DNA of 64,000 nucleotides from Frischella perrara (GTDB taxonomy: Bacteria; Pseudomonadota; Gammaproteobacteria; Enterobacterales; Orbaceae), in assembly GCF_000807275.1 (NCBI RefSeq), contig NZ_CP009056.1, forward strand, positions 1,055,192-1,119,191. The letters are read 5' to 3'. Made by a program: the position numbers and the translations under genes. The notes beneath the pieces were generated by a model that searched no databases, was not told where the DNA came from, and saw only the letters and a list, made by a program, of their open reading frames with translations. This document shows positions 1 through 9,373 of the stretch, piece by piece (within the stretch, counting starts at the first letter, position 1; every line of letters begins with the position of its first letter).

Positions 1-2709
1 AGTGAGCAATTTCCTTTAGCTACAGCACAGTGCGATGCATTAATCCATTTATTAAATGCAAAAAATGGTGAAACCCTTGCGGTTAATGGTCCTCCGGGAA
101 CTGGTAAAACAACGATGCTTCTGTCTGTCGTAGCATCTTTATGGGCAAAGCATGCACTTGAAAAAGATAATCCACCCGTCATTGTTGCTGCTTCTACTAA
201 TAATCAAGCGGTAACAAATATTTTAGATGCATTTGAGAAAGGATTTTCTAAAGGGGATGAACCTTTTGGTGGTAGATGGTTACCTAACGTAAAAAGTTTC
301 GGAGCCTATTTTCCGTCTATAACTAAAGCTGAAAAAGCTGCAGAATCTTATCAAACTGAATCTTTTTATGAGACAGTTGAGAATCCTAAATATTTTAAAG
401 AAGCTAAATCTTATTATATTAAAAAAGCCTCAGAAGCGTTTGAGGACATCGATATTGAATCAATCAAAGTTAGTGCTATTGTAGATAAGCTACATGATTC
501 CATTAAAAATGAAGTTGAAAAATTAAATCAAATTGAAGAATCATGGAAAAGTTTGACTACTATCAAAGATAAAATTCAAAAACAATTTTGTGATGATCCC
601 TATCAAGTGAGGAAAAATCAACAACAACAATTAGCACAACTCGAAGAGAATAAAAAAGAGTGGCAAAACCTTGAAAATAGCTGGCAACAATATCTTGTTG
701 ATGAAAGCCTATGGTATTCATTTTTTTCATTTCTCCCCTTTATTGCGCAAAAAAGATTATTAAAAGCAAATCTTTATCTTAAAAGTTTATGGCCGTTCGG
801 CTCGCAACAACCTAAGTGGAAAATAATAGATGAAATCACCTTATTTATTAGTAACCAAATAAGTGCTATTGAGTCACTAATAAAAGAAAATCAAAGGGTG
901 ATCGAAAATTTAGAAAAATTAATCAATGAGTTAGAAAAATGTCAGGAAAATTGGTGTTTGGCTTTACAACATTTAGATATAAAAGAAAACACGAAAACAA
1001 TTGATTTAGAACAAGCCGATAGTATAGCAGATACAAAAATCCGCTTTAAAATTTTTTTATTGACGACTCATTATTGGGAAGGACAATGGTTGTCAAAAAT
1101 GGAAGAGTTATTACCAACTTTATTGCAATGGTTAAGGAAAACTGGAAAGTCAATTATCGAAGAACGTTGGTATCTAAGAATGATGTTAACACCCTGTGTA
1201 GTATCAACATTATATACATTGCCTAAGTATTTTAAATATGTAGGCGCAAATTATGTAAATGATTATTTATATAATTATGCAGATTTATTGATTGTTGATG
1301 AGGCAGGTCAAGTTTTACCTGAAGTGGCAGGGGCTTCATTTGCACTTAGCAAAAAAGCGCTCGTTATTGGCGATATCGCCCAAATTGAACCAATTTGGGC
1401 GATTCCGGCGAAAGTTGACATTGGTAATTTGCTGGAAGCTAAGGTTATTGACACTGATGACATTGAACAGGAATACAATAAATTGACTAATTTAGGGGTA
1501 TCAGCTTCCTCTGGAAGTATTATGAAAATTGCACAGAATTCCTCTCGTTATCATTATGATCCTGATTTAGAGCCAGGAATGTACCTGTATGAACATCGCC
1601 GTTGTTACGATGAAATAATAACTTTCTGTAATGAATTAATTTATAAGGGTAAGCTTAAACCAAAACGAGGACGCAAATCTGAAGGCGGTTTATTCCCTGC
1701 TCTTGGTTATTTGCATATTGATGGTATTTGTCAGCAATCTGGTTCTTGCAGTCGTTTAAATGAATTAGAAGCAAAAGTTATTGCCAAATGGTTAGCTTCT
1801 TATAAATCTGAACTTGAAGAAAAATATAATAAACCATTACATGAGATTGTGGGTATCATTACGCCATTTAGTGGGCAAGCCAATGAAATAAAACAAGCAA
1901 TACGTAAGCTAAAAGTGTGTAATGACCAAAAGTTAACGATTGGTACTGTTCATTCTCTACAAGGTGCAGAAAAAGAGTTAATAATTTTTTCCACAGTTTA
2001 TTCTAAACATAATAATGGACATTTTATCGATAACCAGCCAAGTATTTTAAATGTGGCAGTATCTCGAGCAAAAGATAGCTTTTTAGTCTTTGGGGATATG
2101 GATATTTTAGATCCACACCTAAACACTCCAATGGGTACCTTGGCTAATTTTCTCATGGCATCGGAAACGAATAAACTTCATTTTAAATCAATAGAAAGGA
2201 AAGACTTAATTGAATCAAGCAGTACCAGTCTTCAAGTACTTCGCGATGCAAAAGAGCATGATGACTTTCTAATAGATACTATCAATACCGCTAAGAAAGA
2301 AATTATTATTGTTTCTCCATGGCTAACAGAGAATGCTATTGAAAGTAGCAAGATTTTACCACTTTTAGAAAGTGCGATTAAAAAAGGTATTACGGTAACT
2401 GTTTTCATAGATTCGGAGCTTAATGTCACCAATAGTGTGGACAATAAATTATTTGCATTAGAAGATTTGCTCAAAAATAAACAAATAGAAGTAAAATTTG
2501 TAAGAAAAATACATAGCAAATTAGTTATTAAAGATAATGATTTGTTATGTATTGGATCATTTAATTGGCTAAGTGCACAGCGAGAAGGTGAATTTGCTCG
2601 GCATGAAACTTCTCTAAGTTATCAAGGAGCAAGTAAAAAATTAAGTGACGAAATCGTTCTAATTAAAAACAGTCTACAAGAACGTTTGGAACATCAGGGT
2701 TTACATTAA
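1..2709 (+). CDS. SF1 (Dna2/NAM7-type) helicase with C-terminal PLD-like domain, 5' partial
   Basis: The frame is open from base 1, so the start lies outside the window. It encodes a COG1112-like superfamily 1 helicase. Walker A GPPGTGKTT is at 88-114. A long coiled-coil-rich insert follows, then the DEAGQ Walker B, the GDIAQIEP motif, an EHRR motif, the VHSLQGAEKE motif and the NVAVSRAK motif. The last ~150 residues form a phospholipase-D-like domain with HSKLVIKD followed by GSFNW, a single HKD half-site. Such helicase-nuclease fusions act on nucleic acids in the cytoplasm, and several relatives sit in defence islands; that role is inference here. It lies directly beside the polymorphic toxin array. 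No partner gene is visible downstream on this strand. Confidence 0.85.
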   Translation, partial: SEQFPLATAQCDALIHLLNAKNGETLAVNGPPGTGKTTMLLSVVASLWAKHALEKDNPPVIVAASTNNQAVTNILDAFEKGFSKGDEPFGGRWLPNVKSFGAYFPSITKAEKAAESYQTESFYETVENPKYFKEAKSYYIKKASEAFEDIDIESIKVSAIVDKLHDSIKNEVEKLNQIEESWKSLTTIKDKIQKQFCDDPYQVRKNQQQQLAQLEENKKEWQNLENSWQQYLVDESLWYSFFSFLPFIAQKRLLKANLYLKSLWPFGSQQPKWKIIDEITLFISNQISAIESLIKENQRVIENLEKLINELEKCQENWCLALQHLDIKENTKTIDLEQADSIADTKIRFKIFLLTTHYWEGQWLSKMEELLPTLLQWLRKTGKSIIEERWYLRMMLTPCVVSTLYTLPKYFKYVGANYVNDYLYNYADLLIVDEAGQVLPEVAGASFALSKKALVIGDIAQIEPIWAIPAKVDIGNLLEAKVIDTDDIEQEYNKLTNLGVSASSGSIMKIAQNSSRYHYDPDLEPGMYLYEHRRCYDEIITFCNELIYKGKLKPKRGRKSEGGLFPALGYLHIDGICQQSGSCSRLNELEAKVIAKWLASYKSELEEKYNKPLHEIVGIITPFSGQANEIKQAIRKLKVCNDQKLTIGTVHSLQGAEKELIIFSTVYSKHNNGHFIDNQPSILNVAVSRAKDSFLVFGDMDILDPHLNTPMGTLANFLMASETNKLHFKSIERKDLIESSSTSLQVLRDAKEHDDFLIDTINTAKKEIIIVSPWLTENAIESSKILPLLESAIKKGITVTVFIDSELNVTNSVDNKLFALEDLLKNKQIEVKFVRKIHSKLVIKDNDLLCIGSFNWLSAQREGEFARHETSLSYQGASKKLSDEIVLIKNSLQERLEHQGLH

Positions 2710-3015
2710 GGTATAATGAGAGAACTTAAGTATAAATAGGTAAATTTCAAATTAGATTGAATTTAACGCTAAATCAGGAAAAAAATTAAGGTATTTGGAA
2801 AGTTCAAATCATTTCAGATTACTATAACTTAATCTTTTACTTTTTATTAACTATATGCCCTCAAATCTCTATAGATATTTGTTGCGCCAGCTCGCTCGTG
2901 CCACGAATGTTCAGTGATCAGCCTAGAGGCAAATAATAAGAATTTGGCATAAAATGGGATACTTATATTTGGATTTGCTATTATCTAATTAAGACTAACT
3001 GTTTAATGATTTAGT
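2710..3015. other. Intergenic end of the left toxin/immunity array
   Basis: No coding region is seen. The stretch separates the helicase from the converging minus-strand immunity array. Its only recognisable content is the most diverged copy of the 53-nt structured element (about 2878-2933) and the short AT-rich tail conserved after each immunity gene. Confidence 0.6.
2878..2933 (-). repeat. Structured array element, diverged copy L3
   Basis: Terminal copy of the array element. The ends (TTGCGCC ... GAGGCAAAT) and the GCCTAGAGGCAAATAATAAG flank are kept. The internal hairpins are degraded compared with the copies at 3677-3729 and 4499-4551. It marks the outer limit of the left array. Confidence 0.6.
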
Positions 3016-3366
3016 TTACTCATCATCATCAACATCAATAAATGGTTCATACTTAAATTCAAAATTGATTTTTGAATTTTTAATATCTATCTCAACGATA
3101 CAACCCGTCCAGATTGGCTCGCCATTAGTAAGATTGTTATCAAGAAAATACTTTTTAAGTTCTAACATGGTGTAAAATATAACATCCGTAGCTCTGAGGT
3201 CAGGCTCAAATTCTTTTTTATTATTTTTATTATCAAAATAATTAAAAAAATAAGTGGCGACATCATTCTCTTCTACAATTTCTATACCCGTTACTATTTT
3301 TATTGCATCATCTGGACAACTCATAACTAATATTTGCCCGATTTTATTATAAAGATCATCTATCAT
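3016..3366 (-). CDS. YezG/DUF600-like immunity protein, third copy of the left array
   Basis: A 116-residue acidic protein homologous to the other immunity genes of both arrays. It shares the N-terminal YNKIGQILV segment, the central LELKKYFLDNNLTNGEPIW motif and the C-terminal FEFKYEPFI motif. The family resembles YezG/DUF600 antitoxins, which neutralise the C-terminal nuclease of a cognate toxin. It follows a frameshifted toxin tip (3369-3571) by 2 nt, so it is a solitary immunity gene. No dedicated promoter is obvious. It may protect against kin carrying the matching toxin; that is inference. Confidence 0.75.
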   Translation of the reverse strand: MIDDLYNKIGQILVMSCPDDAIKIVTGIEIVEENDVATYFFNYFDNKNNKKEFEPDLRATDVIFYTMLELKKYFLDNNLTNGEPIWTGCIVEIDIKNSKINFEFKYEPFIDVDDDE

Positions 3367-3368
3367 AT

Positions 3369-3571
3369 TTATTTACTCGCTTTGTTATAAAATTCTATAT
3401 AAGAAAAGTCTTTATTATCAACATAATACGATACCCTAAACCTATTTGGTCTTAGATCTGTATCCTTATATATAGGCTCTATCTTAACTTCAACTGTTTT
3501 ACCTTCTTTTAGGGATTTAACCCATCCATTTTCTAGCTTTTCCATAAGCTACGATTAAGATTTGAATTCAT
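3369..3571 (-). pseudogene. Orphan toxin C-terminal tip, frameshifted
   Basis: Read on the minus strand it starts at the conserved MNSNLNR segment of the nuclease domain and encodes a 60-70-residue toxin tip. One A is missing from an A-run near 3538-3541. This shifts the frame into a stop; with the base restored the frame runs through EGKTVEVKIEPIY to a TAA 2 nt before the immunity ATG. Weaker homology to the full toxin extends about 60 bp upstream of the ATG. It has no promoter or ribosome-binding site of its own, so it looks like a silent donor cassette. Confidence 0.8.
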
Positions 3572-3676
3572 TGGCAGGAGGTTAATTTTTTCTTATGATC
3601 CATTTAGTTAAGATGCAATTAAGCCAAATTCTGATAAAACTTGCCATGCATTCTTCTACTTGTTCAATAATAAATA

Positions 3677-3729
3677 TTTGCGCCAGTTCGCTATGGTCGC
3701 GAATGTTCGGCTATCAGCCTAGACGCAAA
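3677..3729 (-). repeat. 53-nt structured array element, copy L2
   Basis: On the array (minus) strand the element reads TTTGCGTC, a 4-bp hairpin GGCT-GAT-AGCC, a 5-bp hairpin TTCGC-GACCATA-GCGAA, and closes with GGCGCAAA pairing to the start (8 bp with one G-T pair). This is a three-way-junction fold. It lies between immunity copy 2 and toxin tip 3. Confidence 0.8.
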
Positions 3730-3831
3730 TAATAAGAATTTGGCATACAGTAGGATGCTTATAGCACTTTATTTAAATTCATAAAATGTGCTTATATTTG
3801 GATTTGCTATTATTTAATGAAGCCTAACTGT

Positions 3832-4188
3832 TTAATCTTTAAGATCGTCATCATCAAAAAGAGGGATAAATCGTTCATACTTAAATTCAAAATCAATTTT
3901 AGTATTTTCAATATCAACAGTTATAATACAACCTCTCCACGCAGGTAAGCCATTATCAATATAATATTGTCTAAGCTCTCTTACCGTATCGATTAAAGGG
4001 CTTGTTATATCGGTATCCAATGTATACCAATTTAATTCATTATTTTGATTATAATAATCAAATATATAGATACAGTCCAACTCTGGGGTAAATTCTAATT
4101 GAGCAATTACTTTTTTTGCTCCATTAGGTGATGATTTAAAAAGTAATTGCCCTATTTCATTATTTAATTGATCGTCTGTTTTTGTCAT
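3832..4188 (-). CDS. YezG/DUF600-like immunity protein, second copy of the left array
   Basis: About 118 residues from the ATG at 4188, preceded by AGGTGG; an in-frame GTG lies 9 nt further upstream. It is nearly identical to the right-array gene at 38610-38966. It differs in the DIENTKID versus DIENAKID and LFDDDD versus LFEDDD segments. Family-wide motifs are IGQLLFKSSPNGAKK near the N-terminus and FEFKYERFI near the end. It follows the orphan tip at 4202-4393 by about 13 nt. Expected role is neutralising a nuclease tip of the matching type. Confidence 0.8.
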   Translation of the reverse strand: MTKTDDQLNNEIGQLLFKSSPNGAKKVIAQLEFTPELDCIYIFDYYNQNNELNWYTLDTDITSPLIDTVRELRQYYIDNGLPAWRGCIITVDIENTKIDFEFKYERFIPLFDDDDLKD

Positions 4189-4201
4189 TTTATCCACCTG
4201 C

Positions 4202-4393
4202 TTAGTTTAATATTTCTGTATGCCTAAATCGCCCATTATCAATAGAATATGATACATTAAACTTAGTTGGTCTTATATCTGTATCCTGATATACAGGCTT
4301 TATCTCAACTTTGACTGTTTTACCTTTTCGTAAGGCTTTAGCCCATTTATTTTCTAGCTTTTTCCATACCCCACGATTAAGATTTGAATTCAT
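4202..4393 (-). pseudogene. Orphan toxin C-terminal tip, intact frame
   Basis: A 63-codon frame beginning at the conserved MNSNLNRG segment, then WKKLENKWAKALRKGKTVKV and a variable end. It corresponds to only the last ~60 residues of the endonuclease toxin, without the upstream catalytic GGHLIA segment. It therefore should not be an active nuclease alone. No ribosome-binding site precedes the ATG. About 60 bp upstream are decayed toxin homology. It is a silent cassette that could replace the tip of the full toxin by homologous recombination; that mechanism is inferred from layout. Confidence 0.8.
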
Positions 4394-4498
4394 TGGCAGG
4401 AGGTTAATTTTTCCCTATGATCCATTTTGTTAAGATGCAATTAAGCCAAATTCTTGTAACACTTACTATTCATCCTTTGACTTGTTCAATAATAAATA

Positions 4499-4551
4499 TT
4501 TGCGCCAGTTCACTATAATCGTGAATGTTCGGCTGTCAGCCTAGACGCAAA
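4499..4551 (-). repeat. 53-nt structured array element, copy L1
   Basis: Same fold as copy L2, but the second hairpin reads TTCAC-GATTATA-GTGAA where L2 has TTCGC/GCGAA. Both sides of one base pair have changed together, which supports a conserved structure. It sits between the first immunity gene and toxin tip 2. Confidence 0.8.
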
Positions 4552-4666
4552 TAATAAGAATTTGGCATACCGTAGAATCCTCATAGCACTTTATTTAAAT
4601 TCATAAAATATGCTTATGTTTAGATTTGCTACTATCTAATTAAGCCTAACTATTTAATGATTAATA

Positions 4667-5014
4667 TTACTCATCAAAAATAAATGGTTCATACTTAAAT
4701 TCAATATTGATTTTACTTTTTTTAACATCCACCTCAACGATACAGCCAACCCAGATAGGTTCACCATTTGAAAGGTTGTTATCAAGATAATATTTCCTTA
4801 ATTCAACTAATGTATCCAAAATATCAATTTCGGCAATGCCATCTGGATCATAGTCATGCTGTTCATTACGTTTATTTACATAATAAAATTTATATTTACA
4901 TACATCTCCCTCTGCATTAGGTTCTGCATGCATTATAAGTTTTCTTGCTTTAGCAGGTGCAGAATTAATTAGGATACCTCCCAATTGATTCAAAATTTGA
5001 TCTTCTTTAGTCAT
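4667..5014 (-). CDS. YezG/DUF600-like immunity protein cognate to the left toxin
   Basis: A 115-residue protein whose ATG overlaps the toxin stop by one base (TAATG), implying translational coupling and a cognate toxin/immunity pair. Family landmarks are LNQLGGILINSAPAKARK at the start, a DTLVELRKYYLDNNL motif in the middle and IEFKYEPFIF at the end. GGAGG lies a few bases upstream, inside the toxin's last codons. It presumably binds and blocks the toxin's C-terminal nuclease in the producer's cytoplasm. Confidence 0.85.
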   Translation of the reverse strand: MTKEDQILNQLGGILINSAPAKARKLIMHAEPNAEGDVCKYKFYYVNKRNEQHDYDPDGIAEIDILDTLVELRKYYLDNNLSNGEPIWVGCIVEVDVKKSKINIEFKYEPFIFDE

Positions 5015-6714
5015 TAAATTCCTCCTGGAGAATTTTTAAAAGTAATTTTATTAAATTTGCCATTATCAAAAGAATACAGTACTCTAAAACCTCTAGGTCT
5101 AGTATCTGTTCCTCTATATAAAGGCTCAATTTTAACCTTAACAGTTTTTCCTTCTTGTAGTGCCTTAAACCAATTATTTTCCATTTGCTTCCATGCGCCA
5201 CGATTAAGATTTGAATTCATTGGCAGGAGGTTAATTTTTTCGCCTGAGCCATTTAGTATTGAGGCGATTAAATGCCCGCCTTCGTCACCGTCTATCCCTT
5301 GTTTACCTGCTTTCAATTGTTGATAAGTGTTTCTGTCTAGTGTATCAAGTTTAAGCATCGCCTCAACTCTTACTACTCTTCCTAAATGGTCAGTATCATA
5401 TATTTTATTACCGTCTACAATATACCTTGTGTTAGGTTCGGGATTATTAAGTAATTCATTCCAATTACCTTTGCTGCCTGATTCGGTTTCTATCGTTACA
5501 ATTTTAAGTTTATAGTGAACTCTCGTCCTAACGTCCGATATCATCCATTTGATTCTTGAGTACTTTAAAGCTCGCAATGAATGGGCAAAGGGTTCAGCAA
5601 GCCCCCCTATCAATAACCCTTCTAAAACATTTTTTAATCGTCCTTCCGCTGCGCTATCATCTGGATCGGCTTGTAAATACTCTGTAACTGGGTTTTGTAA
5701 TTCTTTGAATGATTGGACTAAATTAGAGAGTCGTTCCTCGTGAGGTGCAAAAACTGTAAAATCTGTGACTCCGCCGGCTATCGCGCCTTTACCTAGCTCA
5801 CCCATTTTCGATATGGGTTTGATAAATTTTAACGTCCTAGATACAGGAATAAACCCAATTAGAAATTGGCTTACACCACGAGTAAGCGCGCCTGATATTG
5901 TTTCCGGCTCTGGAACTTCTCCCAATTGGATAGGATTTTGCGTTTCAATGTTAAAACCATACTCCATAATGAGGTTAGTTGGCAAGGTATCCCATGACAA
6001 ATCAGACACTGACTGCGTAGCATCACGAATCCCCCCTAATATTTGTAATGGTATATCATAATACCAAGGGCGGTTCTCTTGCTGCTTATCGAACACTATA
6101 TCCACATATTTGGCATTTATGGGTAAGCTAACATAAGCGTAACCGTTATTATCTAATGTCCCTTGCTTAAGCATCTTTTGACTGGCATTGTCAAAGATAG
6201 TAAACGGTTGATTAGCTAGATTATAAACTGTCAATTCTATGTAATTGTCTTGATCCTTACCGTAACGCATTTCCAGCTCATAAGCCTTTACTTCGTCAAG
6301 GGTTAATTTGCGGGGTGTTCGATTATTCTTTGAGTTTTTAACATCATTTGCTGGTTGCAACATGCCAGAATGGTATTCAATAGGCATCTCAAATAAAATT
6401 GCACGCTGTGATTCTATCGCTTCTTTTAGTCCGGCAGAGAATTTTTTATCATCTTTATTATAGGTATTACGACCATAATATAAACCAAGCGCTTCGAGAG
6501 TGGGATATAGGTTTTTACATTCATCTTGATGGTTAACGCAATATTCTACAATTTCATCCAATTTACTACTATAATTATAATAAACGGGTTTTAATTTACT
6601 GTATTCTATAATAGTGTTAGAACTTAAAGAGATAGAACTAAAGAGTGAGTCACTTTCTTTCTGTTTTTGATATTCTTGCCACTGCTTTGTAGTCATTAAT
6701 AAATAATATTTCAT
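5014..6714 (-). CDS. Polymorphic toxin with C-terminal DNA/RNA non-specific endonuclease domain (left copy)
   Basis: 566 residues. Residues ~1-140 form an N-terminal region of unknown fold, and ~150-215 a beta-rich segment (GTLDNNGYAYVSLP). Residues ~270-385 carry a hydrophobic segment and the FAPHEERLSNLV motif, which I associate with phage-type polyvalent/MuF-like proteins. The C-terminal ~130 residues carry DGDEGGHLIAS, INLLPMNSNLNRG and WKQMENNW, typical of the Endonuclea_NS_2 fold of YeeF-like toxins. No signal peptide is seen, so a secretion system would have to export it; none is in the window. It is nearly identical to the inverted copy at 35661-37379 except for the tip after NLNRG and a short region near residues 85-130. 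No clear Shine-Dalgarno sequence precedes the ATG. Confidence 0.85.
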   Translation of the reverse strand: MKYYLLMTTKQWQEYQKQKESDSLFSSISLSSNTIIEYSKLKPVYYNYSSKLDEIVEYCVNHQDECKNLYPTLEALGLYYGRNTYNKDDKKFSAGLKEAIESQRAILFEMPIEYHSGMLQPANDVKNSKNNRTPRKLTLDEVKAYELEMRYGKDQDNYIELTVYNLANQPFTIFDNASQKMLKQGTLDNNGYAYVSLPINAKYVDIVFDKQQENRPWYYDIPLQILGGIRDATQSVSDLSWDTLPTNLIMEYGFNIETQNPIQLGEVPEPETISGALTRGVSQFLIGFIPVSRTLKFIKPISKMGELGKGAIAGGVTDFTVFAPHEERLSNLVQSFKELQNPVTEYLQADPDDSAAEGRLKNVLEGLLIGGLAEPFAHSLRALKYSRIKWMISDVRTRVHYKLKIVTIETESGSKGNWNELLNNPEPNTRYIVDGNKIYDTDHLGRVVRVEAMLKLDTLDRNTYQQLKAGKQGIDGDEGGHLIASILNGSGEKINLLPMNSNLNRGAWKQMENNWFKALQEGKTVKVKIEPLYRGTDTRPRGFRVLYSFDNGKFNKITFKNSPGGI

Positions 6715-6790
6715 TATATTTATAATTTTTATATTTTATATATTATTTCAATTATCTAAATTTACTATTTACAGTATGGATTAGCAATGA
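5014..6790 (-). repeat. Long inverted repeat, left arm
   Basis: This arm comprises the toxin gene plus about 75 bp of upstream DNA. The matching sequence at 35584-37379 is in the opposite orientation. Upstream similarity is visible as AATCATTGCTAATCCAT followed by CTGTAAATAGTAAATT in both arms. The arms enclose roughly 28.8 kb. Confidence 0.85.
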
Positions 6791-7700
6791 TTAAATTGTT
6801 TATCTTTAAGTTCTTTTCAATAAAATAACTGACATTAAACTATTATAATCTGTTACCATTTATAGCCTTCTTTTTTCTTTGGAAGCCAAAACAAGTAATT
6901 CTGTTGCGCTATCCATTGCTTTTTTATCAATAAAAACAAAGGGCTCAAGATTGAGTAGAACTAAATAAACTATTACTTTGCCAAGTAAAAGTTATTTATC
7001 TGAGTATGTTTTTAAAAGTGAATCTCATGAAAACGGTTGTTAATACTTTTTTGTGCCTATATTGATCGTAGCGAAATCTTCATATCAGGGAAGAGGGACG
7101 TAAAAACTCGTGATAAAACACGCGAAATCCACCCATGCCTATGCTTACGCAAAAACGCAAATGAAATGTTTTTTGCTATCTTTCCAATAAAAATTATCTC
7201 CTACATAATAGATATTACTATTCAGATAGGTTTAATATCTCCTTATGATTAAAAAAATGATAACCAATTGATAATTAATAAATTGATTATTGGCATTGTT
7301 TATAATGTATAAATCATGTTATTTGCCAAAGCGTTTAGCTCATGTGCTACTAATTTACCTTCATCCTATGCGGTTTATTATTATGTTAGAAATCTGGGTA
7401 ATCATGGGATACTATAAGATGCTCAAAGACGAGGAAAAGTGCTCCCTATGACCGCCGATAGGTTTCATGATTGATATATCGTAATTTATTGATATTAATT
7501 AAATTTGTTATTTTATATTAGGTCCTTTATTGATTTATTATTTTGATATAAGCCTTAATAAAATCAAATGTCACACATTTAAAACCGTTTGTGCTATGAA
7601 GTTATTTATTTTAATTACCTTGCCTTGTTTTCCTTCCTTATGGATACTAATATTAGCTATATATTTAAAATATAATCTCTATAAAAATTGAGGATAGGTA
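6715..7700. other. Gene-poor gap with one possible decayed gene
   Basis: 6860-6985 on the minus strand contains a short open stretch (NLEPFVFIDKKAMDSA then ELLVLASKEKRRL, stop at 6860) that reads like the C-terminal end of a lost gene. The rest, including the open frame at 7037-7252, has no recognisable protein features. No RNA gene was recognised. Confidence 0.4.
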
Positions 7701-9224
7701 ATGATGAAAAAAAATCTATTATTTTTAGCAATATTAAGTTGTATTTCAACGTCCGCTTGGGCTAATACAATAGATTCCGTTACGGAACGATGTTCTGATT
7801 TAAAAAAATTAAATTTCGAAAATGCCAAAGTCGTAAACAGTGAAGTTATTGCTGGTGATTTCACCCCGCCAACTAAATTAGCGGATACATTACGTGGCGC
7901 AAAATCTCAATTGATAACAAATCTTCCACAAATATGTCGAGTTGAATTAGCTATTGAACCTAAAATTAATGTTGAAATATGGTTACCTACAGATTGGAAT
8001 CAACGTTTACAAGCCATTGGTGGTGGCGGGTTTGCGGGCTTTATACCTTTTGATAAATTGGCTGTTGCTGCAAAAAATGGTTATGTATCGGTAACAACTG
8101 ATACTGGTCATCAAGGTAGCTTATTCAAGGGCGATTTTGCATTCAAAGATAATGAATTGCAAACAGACTTAATCACGGATTTTGCTTACCGTAGTGTTCA
8201 TGAAATGACGGTTAAAACTAAACAAATAATCCAATCTTATTATGGTGAAGCAGCGAAATACTCTTATTGGAATGGTTGTTCAACGGGTGGACGACAAGGC
8301 CTCATGGAAGTACAAAGATTCCCAGCCGATTATGATGGCGTATATATTATTGCTCCAGCAATACAGTGGGATAAATTTGTTACATCATCATTATGGCCTC
8401 AAATTGTAATGCAGGAAGAGTTAGGAAAACCGATTGACACCGCAAAACTCAATCAAGTTCGTGAGGCGATTATTAAGTATGCCGATAAACAAGACGGTAT
8501 AATTGATGGTGTTGTCAACGATCCAACGACTTTAAACATCAGTGATTCGTTTTTACAACAATTAGGGCTCAATGATGCCGAAATAATCTCTTTAAAGAAA
8601 ATTTGGCAAGGTCCGACCAGTCAATCAGGACAGTTTTTGTGGTATAGCCTTGAACCTTCAGCAGATCTTACGCCAATAGCGGGTAAAGTACCTTTTACGG
8701 TACCTGAAGATTACTTAAGATACTGGATATATCAAAAACCAGATATGGATTGGAAGCAATTGGGTTATAAGGGATTCGATGACTTTTATAATGAATCCGT
8801 TGAGCTATATCGACCAATAATGGGAACAGATAATGCCGATTTAAGCCAGTTCAAAAAATTAGGTGGCAAGATGATTATTTGGCATGGTTGGGATGATCAA
8901 TTAATTCCACCAAAAGGAACCATCCATTATTATAACAATGTACAAAAGATCATGGGCGGAAAAAGTCATACCGATGAATTCATGAAGCTATATATGGCAC
9001 CAGGGGTTGGTCATTGTAATGGCGGTGATGGTGCAGATACAATTAATGGTTTTGAATCGCTTGTCAATTGGGTAGAGAAACAGCAGTCCCCAACAACGCT
9101 TACTGCACAAAAAATTCAAAACGGTAAAGTAACCATGAAACGCCCACTATGTCAGTATCCACTAAAAGCGGTTTATAAAGGCGAGGGTGATGTAAATAAC
9201 CTTACTAATTTTGAATGTAAATAA
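7701..9224 (+). CDS. Tannase/feruloyl esterase family alpha/beta hydrolase, exported
   Basis: 507 residues with a Sec signal peptide ending at about residue 21 (STSAWA|N), so periplasmic or secreted. The fold is the tannase/feruloyl-esterase family. The nucleophile motif GCSTGG has Ser194 next to Cys193. The acid is Asp398 or Asp399 in GWDD. His438-Cys439 in GVGHC completes the Cys-Ser/His-Cys arrangement that links the triad by a disulfide in this family. The likely reaction is hydrolysis of esters of plant phenolic acids, fitting a gut organism exposed to plant material; the exact substrate is unknown. GAGG precedes the start. It is monocistronic, closed by a strong terminator. Confidence 0.85.
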   Translation: MMKKNLLFLAILSCISTSAWANTIDSVTERCSDLKKLNFENAKVVNSEVIAGDFTPPTKLADTLRGAKSQLITNLPQICRVELAIEPKINVEIWLPTDWNQRLQAIGGGGFAGFIPFDKLAVAAKNGYVSVTTDTGHQGSLFKGDFAFKDNELQTDLITDFAYRSVHEMTVKTKQIIQSYYGEAAKYSYWNGCSTGGRQGLMEVQRFPADYDGVYIIAPAIQWDKFVTSSLWPQIVMQEELGKPIDTAKLNQVREAIIKYADKQDGIIDGVVNDPTTLNISDSFLQQLGLNDAEIISLKKIWQGPTSQSGQFLWYSLEPSADLTPIAGKVPFTVPEDYLRYWIYQKPDMDWKQLGYKGFDDFYNESVELYRPIMGTDNADLSQFKKLGGKMIIWHGWDDQLIPPKGTIHYYNNVQKIMGGKSHTDEFMKLYMAPGVGHCNGGDGADTINGFESLVNWVEKQQSPTTLTAQKIQNGKVTMKRPLCQYPLKAVYKGEGDVNNLTNFECK

Positions 9225-9240
9225 ATATCTAGCATCCTAT

Positions 9241-9274
9241 AAAAGCCTGAATTTAGAGTACAATTCAGGCTTTT
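9241..9274 (+). terminator. Rho-independent terminator after the tannase gene
   Basis: A perfect 13-bp stem (AAAAGCCTGAATT / AATTCAGGCTTTT) with an 8-nt loop begins 16 nt after the stop codon and ends in TTTT. Confidence 0.9.
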
Positions 9275-9373
9275 ATATTAAAAATATAATTTGTTTATTT
9301 TTAAGTTGTCTGTTAAATAAAACTTCTATTTTTTATTGCTTCAATACTGCCAATGCCTTGAATGAGCAACAAA

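Noticed and set aside
3677..3729. Possible integron attC site or tRNA-like gene
   Set aside because: No GTTRRRY/RYYYAAC core boxes and no CCA, T-arm or anticodon arm; the fold is a three-way junction of a different shape.
5327..6061. Plus-strand frames of 60-98 codons inside the left toxin
   Set aside because: They are antisense shadows of the toxin; the same frames appear inverted in the right copy because the gene is duplicated, so conservation is not independent support.
7037..7252. Plus-strand 71-codon frame
   Set aside because: No recognisable domain, no good ribosome-binding site and atypical codon pattern.
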